From Candidatus Rhodobacter oscarellae (lineage in GTDB: Bacteria > Pseudomonadota > Alphaproteobacteria > Rhodobacterales > Rhodobacteraceae), in NCBI RefSeq assembly GCF_001078595.1, contig NZ_LFTY01000002.1, positions 1,738,240-1,802,239 of the forward strand: a DNA stretch of 64,000 nt. The letters are read 5' to 3'. The position numbers and the translations under genes were made by a program. Of the stretch, positions 8,008 through 17,382 are shown one piece after another; the first letter of the stretch is position 1; every line of letters starts with the position of its first letter. Under the pieces are notes generated by a model that was not told where the DNA came from, ran no database searches, and saw only the letters and a program-made list of their open reading frames with translations.

Positions 8008-9051
8008 ATGAAACTGACCGCGGCAGACATACGCGCCCTGCGCGCAGACGATCCGAAATCCCGAGAGCGGGACTTCGCAGAGAAGCACAAACTTAGCGAG
8101 GCGCAGCTTCTGGCGGCCTATACCGGGCACGGCGTGACCCGCATTAAGTCCGATATCGACAAGCTGATGGCCGTGGCCGAGGGGCTTGGCGAGGTCATGG
8201 CCCTGACCCGCAACGCGTCCTGCGTGCACGAGAAGGTCGGGCGCTATGGCAACTACCGCGGCGGCGGCCATGCGGCGATGGTGTTCAATCGCGAGATCGA
8301 CCTGCGCATGTTCCCCAGCCATTGGCAGCACGCCTTCATGGTGGAAAAACAGCTCGACAACGGGATGCGCCGCTCGATCCAGGTCTTCGATGCCGCCGGC
8401 GACGCGGTGCACAAGATCTTCCTGCGCGAGAGCTCGGATCTCAATGTATGGAAAAGCGCCCAGGTGGCCCTGTCCACGGACGTGCAGAGCCCCGAGCTGT
8501 CCGTCGAGCCCCGCGTTCCCACCGAGCCCGCCAAATACGCCCCCGAGAATGTCGAGAACCTGCGCGAGCGCTGGTCGCGGATGACCGACTCGCATCAGTT
8601 CATGATGTTCTCCAAGAAGCTGGGCATGAACCGGCTCGGCGCCTACCGCTGCGTGGGCGAGCCCTGGACGCGGCGCCTGCGGCCCGAGGCGATAAACCAG
8701 GCCCTGACCCTTGCGGCCCAGGACGGGATCCAGGTGATGGTCTTCGTCGGCAACCGCGGCTGCATCCAGATCCACTCTGGCCCGGTGCAGAACCTGCGCA
8801 GCATGGGGCCCTGGCAGAACGTGCTGGATCCGGGGTTCGATTTGCACCTGCGGCTGGATCACATCGCCGAGGTCTGGTCCGCCACCAAGCCATCCGCCAA
8901 GGGCGATGTCGTCTCGGTCGAGGCCTTCGACAAGGACGGCATGCTGATCGCGATGATGTTCGGCACCGGCCCCGAATGGGACGTCAACGATCGCCCGCGC
9001 TGGGACGCGATGGTGGCTGAGCTTCCCGGCCTGCAAGAGGAGATGGCCTGA
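8008..9051 (+). CDS. hmuS: Haem-degrading / haem-trafficking protein HmuS (HemS/ChuX family)
   Basis: A 347-residue cytoplasmic protein that receives haem after import and degrades or transfers it. Two homologous halves are seen, each with the HemS-type pattern: about residues 20-170 (VMALTRNASCVHEKVGRYGN) and about 200-345 (DGIQVMVFVGNRGCIQIHSG). The ATG at 8008 (MKLTAADIRALRAD) is preferred over 7969 because GGAAA lies about 8 bases upstream and homologues start with this helix. Its stop overlaps the hmuT ATG (ATGA-type). First gene of hmuSTUV. Confidence 0.9.
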   Translation: MKLTAADIRALRADDPKSRERDFAEKHKLSEAQLLAAYTGHGVTRIKSDIDKLMAVAEGLGEVMALTRNASCVHEKVGRYGNYRGGGHAAMVFNREIDLRMFPSHWQHAFMVEKQLDNGMRRSIQVFDAAGDAVHKIFLRESSDLNVWKSAQVALSTDVQSPELSVEPRVPTEPAKYAPENVENLRERWSRMTDSHQFMMFSKKLGMNRLGAYRCVGEPWTRRLRPEAINQALTLAAQDGIQVMVFVGNRGCIQIHSGPVQNLRSMGPWQNVLDPGFDLHLRLDHIAEVWSATKPSAKGDVVSVEAFDKDGMLIAMMFGTGPEWDVNDRPRWDAMVAELPGLQEEMA

Positions 9052-9887
9052 TGCGGGGCGCCTTCCTTGCGGGCCTGGCGGCCCTGCTGGTCACGCCCGC
9101 CCTTGCCGAGGGTGAACGGATCGTAAGCGTCGGCGGCTCGCTGACCGAGATCATCTATGCCCTGGGCGCAGGCGACCGGGTGATCGCGCGCGACACCACA
9201 TCCAGCTACCCCGCCGAGGTGGCCGACCTGCCAAATGTGGGCTACATCCGCAATGTCGCCGCCGAGGGCGTCCTGTCGGTGAACCCCGACATGATCATCG
9301 CCGAGCACGACCTGGGCCCCAAGGAAACGGTGGCGCTGCTCGAGGCCGCCGAAATCCCCCTGATCATCATCCCCGAGTCGCCAACCGCGCAGGGCCTGGC
9401 CGATAAGATCAACGCCGTCGGCCTGGCCCTGGGCGAAGAGGAAAAGGCCGCCGCCATGGCCGCCGACGCGCAGGCGCGCGTTGAGGCCGCCTTTGAAAAG
9501 GCGACCAGCCACGGACAAGCGCCCAAGCGGGTGATGTTCATCCTTTCCCTGCAGAACGGGCGGGCCTTCGCCTCGGGGGCCGACACGACTGCGGACGCGA
9601 TGATCAAGCTCGCGGGCGGGATCAACGCCCTGGGCAGCTTCACCGGATACAAGCCGCTGAACAGCGAAGCGATCAGCCAAGCCAAGCCCGATGCGATTCT
9701 GATGATCTCGCGCGACAATAACCACGGCGCCAGCAACGAAGAGCTTTTTGCGGTGCCGGGCATGACGCTGACGCCAGCCTTCGACACCGGCAGCGTGATC
9801 CGCATGGATGGGCTCTACCTTCTTGGCTTTGGTCCGCGCACGCCTGACGCGATCGAGGACCTCGCCGACGCGCTGTATGGCGGCTGA
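9051..9887 (+). CDS. hmuT: Haem ABC transporter substrate-binding protein HmuT
   Basis: A 278-residue periplasmic haem-binding protein of the BtuF/FhuD fold with a signal peptide (FLAGLAALLVTPALAEG). GGSLTEIIYALGAGDRVIARDTTSSYP near the N-terminus is the family start of the first lobe and carries the tyrosines usually used for haem binding. The C-terminal ERG/ALYG-like end (DLADALYGG) is typical. It overlaps hmuS by one base and runs into hmuU, so it delivers haem to HmuUV in the same operon. Confidence 0.9.
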   Translation: MRGAFLAGLAALLVTPALAEGERIVSVGGSLTEIIYALGAGDRVIARDTTSSYPAEVADLPNVGYIRNVAAEGVLSVNPDMIIAEHDLGPKETVALLEAAEIPLIIIPESPTAQGLADKINAVGLALGEEEKAAAMAADAQARVEAAFEKATSHGQAPKRVMFILSLQNGRAFASGADTTADAMIKLAGGINALGSFTGYKPLNSEAISQAKPDAILMISRDNNHGASNEELFAVPGMTLTPAFDTGSVIRMDGLYLLGFGPRTPDAIEDLADALYGG

Positions 9888-9888
9888 C

Positions 9889-10968
9889 ATGGCGGCGTCC
9901 GATCAAATGCGAGCGGCGGTTGGCCTGGCCTCGCCGCGCCGCAGCAAGGCGCTGGCCCTGCGGTCGGTGCTGCTTGTGATCCTCGGCGTTGCGGTGGTGG
10001 CGAGCCTCACCATCGGGGCAACGGGCATCTCTTTGTGGGAGGTGCTGTGGAAGCTGCTGACGGGCCAAGAGCTAAGCCGCTTAGAGCGCACGGTGCTTTG
10101 GGACATCCGCGCGCCGCGCACCTTCATGGGGATGCTGGTCGGCGCTTCGTTGGCGGTGTCCGGCGCGGTGATGCAGGGCCTCTTTCGCAACCCATTGGCG
10201 GATCCCGGGCTATTGGGCGTAAGCTCTGGGGCCGGGCTTGGCGCGATCTTTGTGATCGTCGTCTCCGGGGCGGTGCTGCCGCCCGCGGTGCTCGAGTTCT
10301 TCGGCTATGCCATGCTGCCCTTGGCGGCGTTTGTGGGCGCCTGGGCGGTGATGATCGCGCTTTACGCGTTGGCGACCCGCGCGGGGCGCACCTCGGTGGC
10401 CACAATGCTGCTGGGCGGGATCGGGATCGCAGCACTTTCGGGCGCGTTGTCGGGGATCATGGTCTATATGGCCGATGACATCCAACTGCGAGAGCTGACC
10501 TTCTGGGGCATGGGCGCCTTGACGGGGGCGACCTGGTCCAAGCTCTTGGTCGCCGCCCCGGTCATGGGGCTTGCGACGCTGGCGGCCCTGTCGCTGGGCC
10601 AGGGGCTGAACGGTCTGAGCATGGGCGAGGCCACGGCGCATCACATCGGTATCGACGTGCAGCGCCTAAAGCGCAGGTCGATTCTGTCGGTCTCGGCCAT
10701 GACCGGCGCCGCGGTGGCGGTCTCTGGAGGCATTGGTTTTGTCGGAATCATCGTGCCGCATCTCTTGCGCCTGGCGGTGGGGCCGGATCACCGCACGCTG
10801 TTGCTGAACGCGGCGATCATGGGCGCGGCGCTGCTGCTGTTCGCCGATATCGTGTCCCGCGTCATCGTGGCCCCGTCGGAGCTGCCCATCGGCATCGTGA
10901 TGGCGGTGATCGGCGGGCCGGTCTTCCTGTGGATCCTGCTGCGGCGCCGCGGGGTGGTGGACCTATGA
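9889..10968 (+). CDS. hmuU: Haem ABC transporter permease HmuU (FecCD family)
   Basis: A polytopic FecCD/BtuC-type permease of about 359 residues with around ten hydrophobic segments. Family motifs are RAPRTFMGMLVGASLAVSGAVMQGLFRNPLADPGLLG near residues 70-105 and GGIGFVGIIVPHLLRLAVGPDHR in the C-terminal third. The ATG at 9889 follows the hmuT stop by one base; an in-frame ATG at 9877 would overlap hmuT by 11 bases and cannot be excluded. The 3' end overlaps hmuV (ATGA). Confidence 0.9.
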   Translation: MAASDQMRAAVGLASPRRSKALALRSVLLVILGVAVVASLTIGATGISLWEVLWKLLTGQELSRLERTVLWDIRAPRTFMGMLVGASLAVSGAVMQGLFRNPLADPGLLGVSSGAGLGAIFVIVVSGAVLPPAVLEFFGYAMLPLAAFVGAWAVMIALYALATRAGRTSVATMLLGGIGIAALSGALSGIMVYMADDIQLRELTFWGMGALTGATWSKLLVAAPVMGLATLAALSLGQGLNGLSMGEATAHHIGIDVQRLKRRSILSVSAMTGAAVAVSGGIGFVGIIVPHLLRLAVGPDHRTLLLNAAIMGAALLLFADIVSRVIVAPSELPIGIVMAVIGGPVFLWILLRRRGVVDL

Positions 10969-11738
10969 GCTTTATGGCGAGTGGCATTCGCGTCTCCTAC
11001 GGTCGCAAGGAGGTCCTGCACGGCGTGGATTTCGTCGCGCAGCCCGGCGAGGTGACGGCTATCATTGGCCCCAACGGGTCTGGCAAGTCTACTTTGATGA
11101 AGGCGCTGACGGCAGAGCTGCGCTACACCGGGCAGGTCACTCTGGAGGGCGACGACATCCAGGACGTCCCTGCCCCGCTGCTGGCGGGGCGCCGGGCGGT
11201 GCTGCCACAATCGGTGTCGCTAACCTTCCCCTTCACCGCGCGCGAGGTGGTCGAGATCGGCCTGAGCGCGGGCATCTCCGGCGATCGCAGCGAGGTGGTT
11301 CTGCAGGCGCTGGCCCGCGTGGGCCTGGCCGATCACGCCGACAGCTTCTATCAAGAGCTCTCGGGCGGTCAGCAGCAGCGCGTGCAATGCGCGCGCGTGC
11401 TGGCGCAGGTCTGGCAGCCGGTGGTGAATGGCGTGCCGCGATGGCTGTTGCTAGACGAGCCGGTCTCGAGCCTGGATATCGCGCACCAGGTGGCGATCAT
11501 GGATATCGCCGCGCAATACGCATCCGAGGGCGGCGGCGTGATCGCGGTGATGCATGACCTGAACCTCACCGCGCATTACGCCAATGCCGCCTGCCTCATT
11601 CACCAGGGGCGCGTGGTGCGGCGCGGCAAGATCGCGGATGTCTTGGAACCGGACCTGCTGTCCGAGATTTATCACTGCACCCTGCGCGCGGTCCCGAACG
11701 GAGGCTCCGCGCCGCTGTTGAGCCCTGTGCTCAGCTAG
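10965..11738 (+). CDS. hmuV: Haem ABC transporter ATP-binding protein HmuV
   Basis: A 257-residue ATPase energising HmuU. Seen: Walker A GPNGSGKST, signature LSGGQQQRV, Walker B WLLLDEP with the catalytic glutamate, and the switch histidine in VMHDLNL. The start ATG at 10965 shares four bases with the hmuU stop (ATGA), which settles it against a longer upstream frame. It is the last gene of hmuSTUV, followed by a convergent hairpin at 11801-11829. Confidence 0.92.
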   Translation: MSFMASGIRVSYGRKEVLHGVDFVAQPGEVTAIIGPNGSGKSTLMKALTAELRYTGQVTLEGDDIQDVPAPLLAGRRAVLPQSVSLTFPFTAREVVEIGLSAGISGDRSEVVLQALARVGLADHADSFYQELSGGQQQRVQCARVLAQVWQPVVNGVPRWLLLDEPVSSLDIAHQVAIMDIAAQYASEGGGVIAVMHDLNLTAHYANAACLIHQGRVVRRGKIADVLEPDLLSEIYHCTLRAVPNGGSAPLLSPVLS

Positions 11739-11800
11739 GGGCCCGCAACCGACGGCGCGGTCTTGCCGGCGCGATGGATGGGGTGATGCAGCAATCTTCG

Positions 11801-11829
11801 GAGGGGTTTGGGCGCAACCCAAGCCCCTC
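11801..11829. terminator. Hairpin between convergent hmuV and the EamA transporter
   Basis: A 12-base arm GAGGGGTTTGGG, a 5-base loop and CCCAAGCCCCTC form a stem with one G-T wobble. It sits in the 96-base gap between two converging genes, so it probably stops transcription from both sides. There is no clear T run. Confidence 0.6.
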
Positions 11830-11834
11830 TCCGC

Positions 11835-12731
11835 TCATGCTGGTCGGGTTGGGCTTCGCGTCTTCTCTGCCGCCGCCGTGAACGCGCCTAGCATGATCAA
11901 AGGCAGCGCCAGCAGGAAACTTGTTGAAAGCGAGAGCCGGAAGATCAAAAGGTCCGCCAGGATCGGCCAAAGCAAGGCTATGTATTCGAACGGGGCCAGC
12001 CGGGTGGCCTCGGCGTAGCGGAACGCCAGGGTCATGGCGATATGCGCAAAGCCCCCGAAGAGACCCGCGAACACCAGCAAAAGAAGCGTCCCGCTGCTTG
12101 GCATGACCCAGCCCCATGGCAGCGTCGCAAGCGCGCCGAGCATTGACGCAAGAACGAAGTAAAGCGCAATCGCGCCCGGGCTTTCGGTGCGGTTGAGGCT
12201 GCGCACCATGATCAGCGCAAGCGCCGTCAGCGCGGCAGAGAGCAACCCCAGCAAGAGGCCAGCAAAGCGCATGCCCGAGGCGCCATCCGCGCCCAGTTCG
12301 GGCCAGACCATGACCACGACCCCGGCAAAGCCCAAGGCCAGCCCGCCAACGCGCCAGACCGTCAGACGCTCGCCCAGCAACGCGACCGCGGCGATGGCCA
12401 TCAGGATGGGAGAGAGCTGCGCGATCAAGATCGCCTCTGCCAAGTTCAGACGCGCGATGGCGGCGAATGAGGCGAAAAGCGCCAGCGCCCCAAAGCTCGC
12501 GCGGAGCAGGTGGCCCATCGGGCGTTTGGTGGCCAGCCCCTGCGGGAACTCCCCGCGGAGCCAAAGGAAAAGGATCAGCGGGATCACGGCGAAGGCCGAT
12601 CTGAAAAAGACGATCTCGCCCAGAGGTACGTCCGCACTCACGGCCTTGACGCAAACCAACATCGACGCCATCAGCACGCCGGACAGGACGCGCAACCCGA
12701 TGCCAAGGCCTGGACGATCCATGGCGGTCAT
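11835..12731 (-). CDS. EamA/DMT superfamily transporter
   Basis: A 298-residue inner-membrane protein with about ten hydrophobic segments in two EamA repeats (about residues 10-145 and 155-285). Recognisable stretches are VPLGEIVFFRSAFAVIPL and the second-repeat FRYAEATRLAPFEYIALLWPILADLL. DMT proteins export small metabolites. The start overlaps the preceding permease stop by four bases, so it is the last gene of the cobW-ABC operon. In metallophore systems of other bacteria an EamA exporter accompanies a Dpp-like importer; by analogy a similar role is possible here, but no nicotianamine-synthase-like gene is in the window. Confidence 0.82.
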   Translation of the reverse strand: MTAMDRPGLGIGLRVLSGVLMASMLVCVKAVSADVPLGEIVFFRSAFAVIPLILFLWLRGEFPQGLATKRPMGHLLRASFGALALFASFAAIARLNLAEAILIAQLSPILMAIAAVALLGERLTVWRVGGLALGFAGVVVMVWPELGADGASGMRFAGLLLGLLSAALTALALIMVRSLNRTESPGAIALYFVLASMLGALATLPWGWVMPSSGTLLLLVFAGLFGGFAHIAMTLAFRYAEATRLAPFEYIALLWPILADLLIFRLSLSTSFLLALPLIMLGAFTAAAEKTRSPTRPA

Positions 12732-13522
12732 CCCCGGTCCTCCTGCTTAGCCAGGGCATCGCGCAGGGCGTCCCCGGACAGATTGATGGCCAGCACGCAG
12801 ATGACAATCGCCAGGCCCGGCCAGATCATCTGAAGCGGCGTCGAGCGCATATGGATGCGCGCATCCAGCAGCATCGTGCCCCATTCCGGCATGGGGGGCT
12901 GCACGCCAAAGCCAAGAAACCCCAGCGCGGATATGCCAAGGATGGCCCGCGCGAACATGCCCGTCCACACAACGGTCAGCGAGGGCAGCAGGGACGGCAG
13001 GTAGTGCCAGCGCGCGATGGCCCATGGCGATAGGCCCGCCAGACGCGCCTGGATGACATAGCCGCGCGTCTTGAGCGACAGCCCGATCCCCCGCGCCACC
13101 CGGGCATAGCGCATCCAGCTTGTCACGGTCAGCGCGAAGATCAGGCTGCCGGTGCTGGCCCCCAGCAATCCGGCAATCACAACCGAGGCGACAAGCTCTG
13201 GGAAGGCCAGGAATGTGTCCGTGACACGCATCACGGCCCAATCGGTCGCCCTGCCCCCAAGCGCGGCGAGCAGGCCCACCAAACTGCCGATCACCAACCC
13301 GGTGACCGAGATCAAGAAGGCGAGCCCCAGCGACCAGCGCGCGCCGTGCAGGAGCCGTGACAGGATATCGCGCCCTATTGCGTCGGTCCCCAGCCAATGC
13401 GCGGCGCTAGGTGCGCTCAGCCGGTTCGGGATGTCGATCTGCGTGGGATCATAGGGGGCGAGCATCGGCCCCAGCGTGGCCAGTCCGACAAAGACGCATA
13501 TCAGGGTGATGACGCTACGCAT
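12728..13522 (-). CDS. ABC transporter permease, DppC/NikC type
   Basis: A 264-residue inner-membrane permease. N-terminal text YDPTQIDIPNRLSAPSAAHWLGTDAIGRDILSRLLHG is the classic DppC/OppC start, followed by five to six membrane segments and an EAA-like loop (ARLAGLSPWAIARWHYLPSLLP). It overlaps the partner permease by 8 bases and the EamA gene by 4. It pairs with the DppB-type subunit in a peptide/nickel-family importer. Substrate not determinable from the permease. Confidence 0.88.
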   Translation of the reverse strand: MRSVITLICVFVGLATLGPMLAPYDPTQIDIPNRLSAPSAAHWLGTDAIGRDILSRLLHGARWSLGLAFLISVTGLVIGSLVGLLAALGGRATDWAVMRVTDTFLAFPELVASVVIAGLLGASTGSLIFALTVTSWMRYARVARGIGLSLKTRGYVIQARLAGLSPWAIARWHYLPSLLPSLTVVWTGMFARAILGISALGFLGFGVQPPMPEWGTMLLDARIHMRSTPLQMIWPGLAIVICVLAINLSGDALRDALAKQEDRG

Positions 13523-14453
13523 CGCGCTCTCCGATCCGGGGGTCGAGGAGGCGATAGAACAGGTCGATCAGCAGGTTGACCACGACGAACACCCCAGCCG
13601 TGACCAACACCACCGCCTGCACCTTGGGGAAGTCGCGCGCGCCGATGGCGCTCACCAGAAAGCTGGCAAGGCCGGGGCGCGCAAAGATCACCTCGACCAC
13701 GACGATGCCTTCGAGCAGGAAGGCCAGTTCAAGGCCAAACACCGTCACAAAGGGCACGGCGGCATGCGGTGCGACATGGTCGCGCTCGATGTCACGGCCC
13801 GCCACGCCGCGCCGGCGGAACGCGGGCAGGAAAGGCTGCTCGCGCGCCTCCAGAATGCCCGACCGCAGGATACGGGTCAGCGAGGCCGCAACCCCCAATC
13901 CCAGCGTCAGCGCCGGCAGAATGATATGCGCATGGGTTCGCGCCCCCATGGCCGGCAGCCAGCCCAGCTGAACCGCGAAGAGCAGGATCAGCAAGAGACC
14001 CAGCCAGAACGCCGGAATAGCAACCCCGATGGACGCCAAAGCCACGGCGCCGCGATCCAACCAACTGCCCGGGCGGCGCGTGGCCACAAGCGCAAGGGGC
14101 ACGGACAGCAACACGCCGACAAGCAGAGCCGACAGCGCCAGCGGAACCGTGTAAGATATCGCCGTCAAGAGTTCCGGCCAGACGTCCCGCCCGGTGACTG
14201 ATGACCGCCCAAAATCGCCCATCAGCAGCGGCGTGATCCATGCCTTGAACGCGGGCCAAAACCCTGCGTCCAGCCCCGCCTCGGCCCGCACCACATCGAT
14301 CACATCCGCGGGAACCACCGCATTGTAGCGGGCCATGGCGATGGCCAGCGCGGGATCGCCGGGCGCGTGCCAGAGCAGGACAAAGGTCACCAGCGCGGCC
14401 CCGACCAGCACGACAACCGCGCGCAGCAGCAGGTTCGCAAGGATGCCGATCAC
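13515..14453 (-). CDS. ABC transporter permease, DppB/NikB type
   Basis: A 312-residue permease with six predicted membrane segments. DppB-family features are the N-terminal helix, LWHAPGDPALAIAMARYN, GRSSVTGRDVWPELLTAISYTVPLALSALL and an EAA-like loop in the last third (FRRRGVAGRDIERDHVAPHAAVPF). The start is a GTG overlapping the ATPase stop (GTGA). Part of the eight-gene unit that begins with the CobW GTPase. Confidence 0.88.
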   Translation of the reverse strand: MIGILANLLLRAVVVLVGAALVTFVLLWHAPGDPALAIAMARYNAVVPADVIDVVRAEAGLDAGFWPAFKAWITPLLMGDFGRSSVTGRDVWPELLTAISYTVPLALSALLVGVLLSVPLALVATRRPGSWLDRGAVALASIGVAIPAFWLGLLLILLFAVQLGWLPAMGARTHAHIILPALTLGLGVAASLTRILRSGILEAREQPFLPAFRRRGVAGRDIERDHVAPHAAVPFVTVFGLELAFLLEGIVVVEVIFARPGLASFLVSAIGARDFPKVQAVVLVTAGVFVVVNLLIDLFYRLLDPRIGERDA

Positions 14454-15175
14454 GAGACGCGCTCCAATGCGCCAAGAGCGAAGGCCGCATCGCGCAGCGT
14501 TTGGCCATATTCGGATTGCGGGGCGTCAACAACGTCGCGCGCCGGCCCCAGCTCTTCGATCCGTCCGGCGCGCAGCACGGCGATGTCGTCCGCGAATGCG
14601 GCGGCGTAGCCCAGGTCATGGGTCACGATCAACGCGGCAAAGCCTTCCTCGCGCTGCAACTGCGCAATCAGGCGGGCGGTGTGTTTTTGTGTGACCGCGT
14701 CCAGCGCCGACAAGGGCTCGTCAAACAGAACCAATGGCGGGGCGGCGATCAAGGCCCGCAGAATGCCCGCGCGCTGCGCTTGGCCAACGGAGACGTCCTG
14801 CGGCCGGCGGTCCAGCATATCGGGCGCGATCTCAAGACCGGCGCAAAGCGTGTTTAGGCGGTCATGGTCAAGGCCTGCGCCGCGCGCCGCCAGCGGCTCC
14901 AACACCGAGCGGCGCAGGGCCAGGCGCGGATTGAAGGCGCTGCGCGGCTCTTGCATCACAAGCGCGGGCCTGCACTGACGCACAGGCGCACCCTTCCATG
15001 TCACCTCTCCGGCATGACAGGGCACCAGCCCAAGGATCGCATTAATAAGCGTCGATTTCCCCGCCCCGCTTTCGCCGACGACGGCAAGCGTTTTGCCCGC
15101 TGCCAGCGAGAGCGACACATCATCCAGGGTCACGGCAGAACCGCGCCTAACAGTCACGTGATCCACCCTCAGCAT
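14450..15175 (-). CDS. ABC transporter ATP-binding protein, DppF type
   Basis: A 241-residue ATPase. Walker A GESGAGKST (about residue 35), Walker B PLVLFDEPLSALD and switch VTHDLGYA are intact. The signature motif reads VSVGQAQRA rather than LSGGQ, an unusual substitution of the first glycine. Subunits of this importer are shorter than E. coli DppF (334 residues) because the C-terminal oligopeptide extension with Fe-S cysteines is missing. It lies between the second ATPase and the DppB permease with overlaps on both sides. Confidence 0.85.
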   Translation of the reverse strand: MLRVDHVTVRRGSAVTLDDVSLSLAAGKTLAVVGESGAGKSTLINAILGLVPCHAGEVTWKGAPVRQCRPALVMQEPRSAFNPRLALRRSVLEPLAARGAGLDHDRLNTLCAGLEIAPDMLDRRPQDVSVGQAQRAGILRALIAAPPLVLFDEPLSALDAVTQKHTARLIAQLQREEGFAALIVTHDLGYAAAFADDIAVLRAGRIEELGPARDVVDAPQSEYGQTLRDAAFALGALERVS

Positions 15176-15852
15176 GGCAGTTCCAACCAGCTGCGATGCG
15201 CGCAGAGCGCCTTGGCGGCCGGGGTTGCCGGTGCCGAAAGGAACTGCTCGGTTGGCGCGTCCTCGACGATGCGGCCTTCATCCATGACCAGCAGGCGCCC
15301 CACACGGCGGGCCGCGAGGCCAAGGTCGTGGGTGATCAGCAAAAGCGCGGTGTCCCGGTCGGCAAGGTAGGCCTCCAGCAGCTCCATCGTGCCCGCCGCG
15401 ACCACCGGGTCCAGCGCCGAGGTCGGCTCGTCCATCACCAGAAGATCTGGGGTGCCAATCAGAGCCATCGCAATGACAAAGCGCTGCTGCATACCGCGGC
15501 TCCAGCCCCAGGGGCGTTTGCGCAGATCCCCGCCTGAGATGTGCAGGGCCCGGAAGAGCGATTGCTGGCGATCAGGGTCTGGCGATAGGTCCAGCGCCCG
15601 CTCGGCCTCGTGCCAATGAAACGCCATGGACCGAAGCGGATCGAGCGCCTCGTCCGGGCTTTGCGGGACATGGGCCACGCTTTGGCCCTGGGCGCGCAGC
15701 GCATCTATCAGCACATGGCCGAGCGTCGATTTGCCGGAGCCTGACGCACCAACAAGCCCGACGCGTTCGCCGGGCCTGATCTCAACATCAGTCGAGTGTA
15801 GTATGGTGCGGCCTGAGCGTGTCGCGCTCAGGCCGTTCGCGAAGATCGTCAC
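15169..15852 (-). CDS. ABC transporter ATP-binding protein, DppD type
   Basis: A 227-residue ATPase with Walker A GASGSGKST, Q-loop VPQSPDEALDPLRSM, Walker B LLVMDEPTSALDPV and switch ITHDLGLA. The signature reads SRGMQQR instead of SGGMQQR, so both ATPases of this importer deviate in the LSGGQ motif. The start is a GTG overlapping the binding-protein stop (GTGA). It powers the importer together with the DppF-type subunit. Confidence 0.85.
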   Translation of the reverse strand: MTIFANGLSATRSGRTILHSTDVEIRPGERVGLVGASGSGKSTLGHVLIDALRAQGQSVAHVPQSPDEALDPLRSMAFHWHEAERALDLSPDPDRQQSLFRALHISGGDLRKRPWGWSRGMQQRFVIAMALIGTPDLLVMDEPTSALDPVVAAGTMELLEAYLADRDTALLLITHDLGLAARRVGRLLVMDEGRIVEDAPTEQFLSAPATPAAKALCAHRSWLELPC

Positions 15853-17372
15853 TCGGTCATTTTCGTCTCATGGGTGAGCCAATAGGTCTCGGTCGGATGC
15901 ACTGCATAGCCGGTCAAGCCCGCCCGTGCCACATTCGTCTGACTGACATGGAAGACCGGGATCATGGCCGCGTCCGCCGCGATGATCTCTTGCACGCGAT
16001 CATAGATCGCCTCGCGCCCGCTTTGCTCAAAGGTCGTGCGACCGTCCGCCAGCAGCTGGTCCAGCTCTGGGTTCGAGTAGCCGCCCGTGTTGGATCCGCC
16101 GGTGGATTTCAGCAGCGTCTCCAAGACCGCGCCGGGGTCGCCCTGTGGGGTGGTCACCCACGCCTGCAGGAACATATCAGCATCCCCCGCCGCAATGGCG
16201 TCGTTGCTGGCCCCGTATTCGCCAACGCTGACATTGGCCTTCACGCCGATGGCTTGCAAGAACGCCTGGGTCAGTTCGGCCGTGGGCGGCAGGGCAGCGC
16301 GCGAAGAATATGTCACGATGTCAATCTCAAGCGGCGCGCCGTTCAGCATCCACGTGCCACCTTCTTTGACGGCACCTGCTTGGGCGAGCAACTCCTCGGC
16401 CAGAGCGGGGTCATAGACCGGAGCAATATCCGCAGCCCAGCCCATGCCAGCAGGATACACCGTACCAGCCGGTACGCCGCCCACACCGGACAGTGCCGCT
16501 TGCACGATGCCGTCGCGATCAATGGCGGCGGATACCGCGCGCCGGATCAGCGGATTTGCCATCGGGCCGCTGGCTGCGTTGACCGTGTAGAAATAGAGCC
16601 GCGCCGTTGGGGCCGCAAAGCCAATCGCTCCGGTTTCCTGAATGCGCGCGAAATCCGTCTCTGGGTAGTTGATCACCATATCAACCTCGCCCGCCTCAAA
16701 CGCCAGCGCAGATGCGCCGGGATCGGGGATGCCGACAACGCGGACCTCTTCGAACCCGGGGGCGCCGAGGCGGTATTCGGTGTTCGCGGCGACCCGGTAG
16801 AGCTGGTCCGGGATCGCCTCTTGGAACATGTAGGGCCCGGTTCCGTTGATCGGGAAGTCATCCGATGCGGCCCCCAGAATGGCAATGCCCGGCTCTGACA
16901 GCGTCCATGGGAAGGCGGCGTTGGGCGCGTTCGTCGAGAACACCACAACCCGGTCGCCATCCGCCGATACGGAGGCCAGGTCGAGCAGGTTCGCGATGCG
17001 GGCGTTGTAGCCGGGGTGGCCCTCAACAGAGATCGGCGTGATCGCGTCCACCACGGCCTGCGCCGTCACCGGCGCCCCATCGTGAAAGCTCAGCCCCTCA
17101 CGCAATGTCACCCGCCAGGTGGTGGGAGCGGCCTGGTCGATACTTGCGGCCAGACGGGGGTAGAGGTTCAGCTCGTAGTCGATCCCCATCAGGGTCTCGG
17201 TTACGCCGGTCTGGTTCAACATCCAGCCGTTATAGCCTGCCCGCGGGTCCGGGATGGGATCACTGGAGATAAAGCCCACAGAGATATTGAGCGTGCCGTC
17301 CTGCGCCGCAGCAGGCAGCGCGGTGGAAAACGAAAGCATAGCGGCAGCCGCGAACCGTGTCATGAATGACAT
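15849..17372 (-). CDS. ABC transporter substrate-binding protein, peptide/nickel (SBP_bac_5) family
   Basis: A 507-residue secreted binding protein with a signal peptide (MTRFAAAAMLSFSTALPAAAQ). Family text includes WRVTLREGLSFHDGAPVTAQAVVDAI, NGTGPYMFQEAIPDQLYRVAAN, NPLIRRAVSAAIDRDGIVQAALSG and DPALAEELLAQAG. It starts 10 bases after the DUF6525 stop and is followed by its ATPases and permeases. NikA/CntA-type ligands (metal or metallophore) are suggested by the neighbouring metal-chaperone GTPase, but dipeptide-like ligands are equally compatible with sequence alone. Confidence 0.85.
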   Translation of the reverse strand: MSFMTRFAAAAMLSFSTALPAAAQDGTLNISVGFISSDPIPDPRAGYNGWMLNQTGVTETLMGIDYELNLYPRLAASIDQAAPTTWRVTLREGLSFHDGAPVTAQAVVDAITPISVEGHPGYNARIANLLDLASVSADGDRVVVFSTNAPNAAFPWTLSEPGIAILGAASDDFPINGTGPYMFQEAIPDQLYRVAANTEYRLGAPGFEEVRVVGIPDPGASALAFEAGEVDMVINYPETDFARIQETGAIGFAAPTARLYFYTVNAASGPMANPLIRRAVSAAIDRDGIVQAALSGVGGVPAGTVYPAGMGWAADIAPVYDPALAEELLAQAGAVKEGGTWMLNGAPLEIDIVTYSSRAALPPTAELTQAFLQAIGVKANVSVGEYGASNDAIAAGDADMFLQAWVTTPQGDPGAVLETLLKSTGGSNTGGYSNPELDQLLADGRTTFEQSGREAIYDRVQEIIAADAAMIPVFHVSQTNVARAGLTGYAVHPTETYWLTHETKMTE

Positions 17373-17382
17373 GGGATAGTCC

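Noticed and set aside
7849..9036. 395-codon frame on the minus strand opposite hmuS
   Set aside because: Shadow of hmuS; overlaps a strongly supported gene and the divergent promoter.
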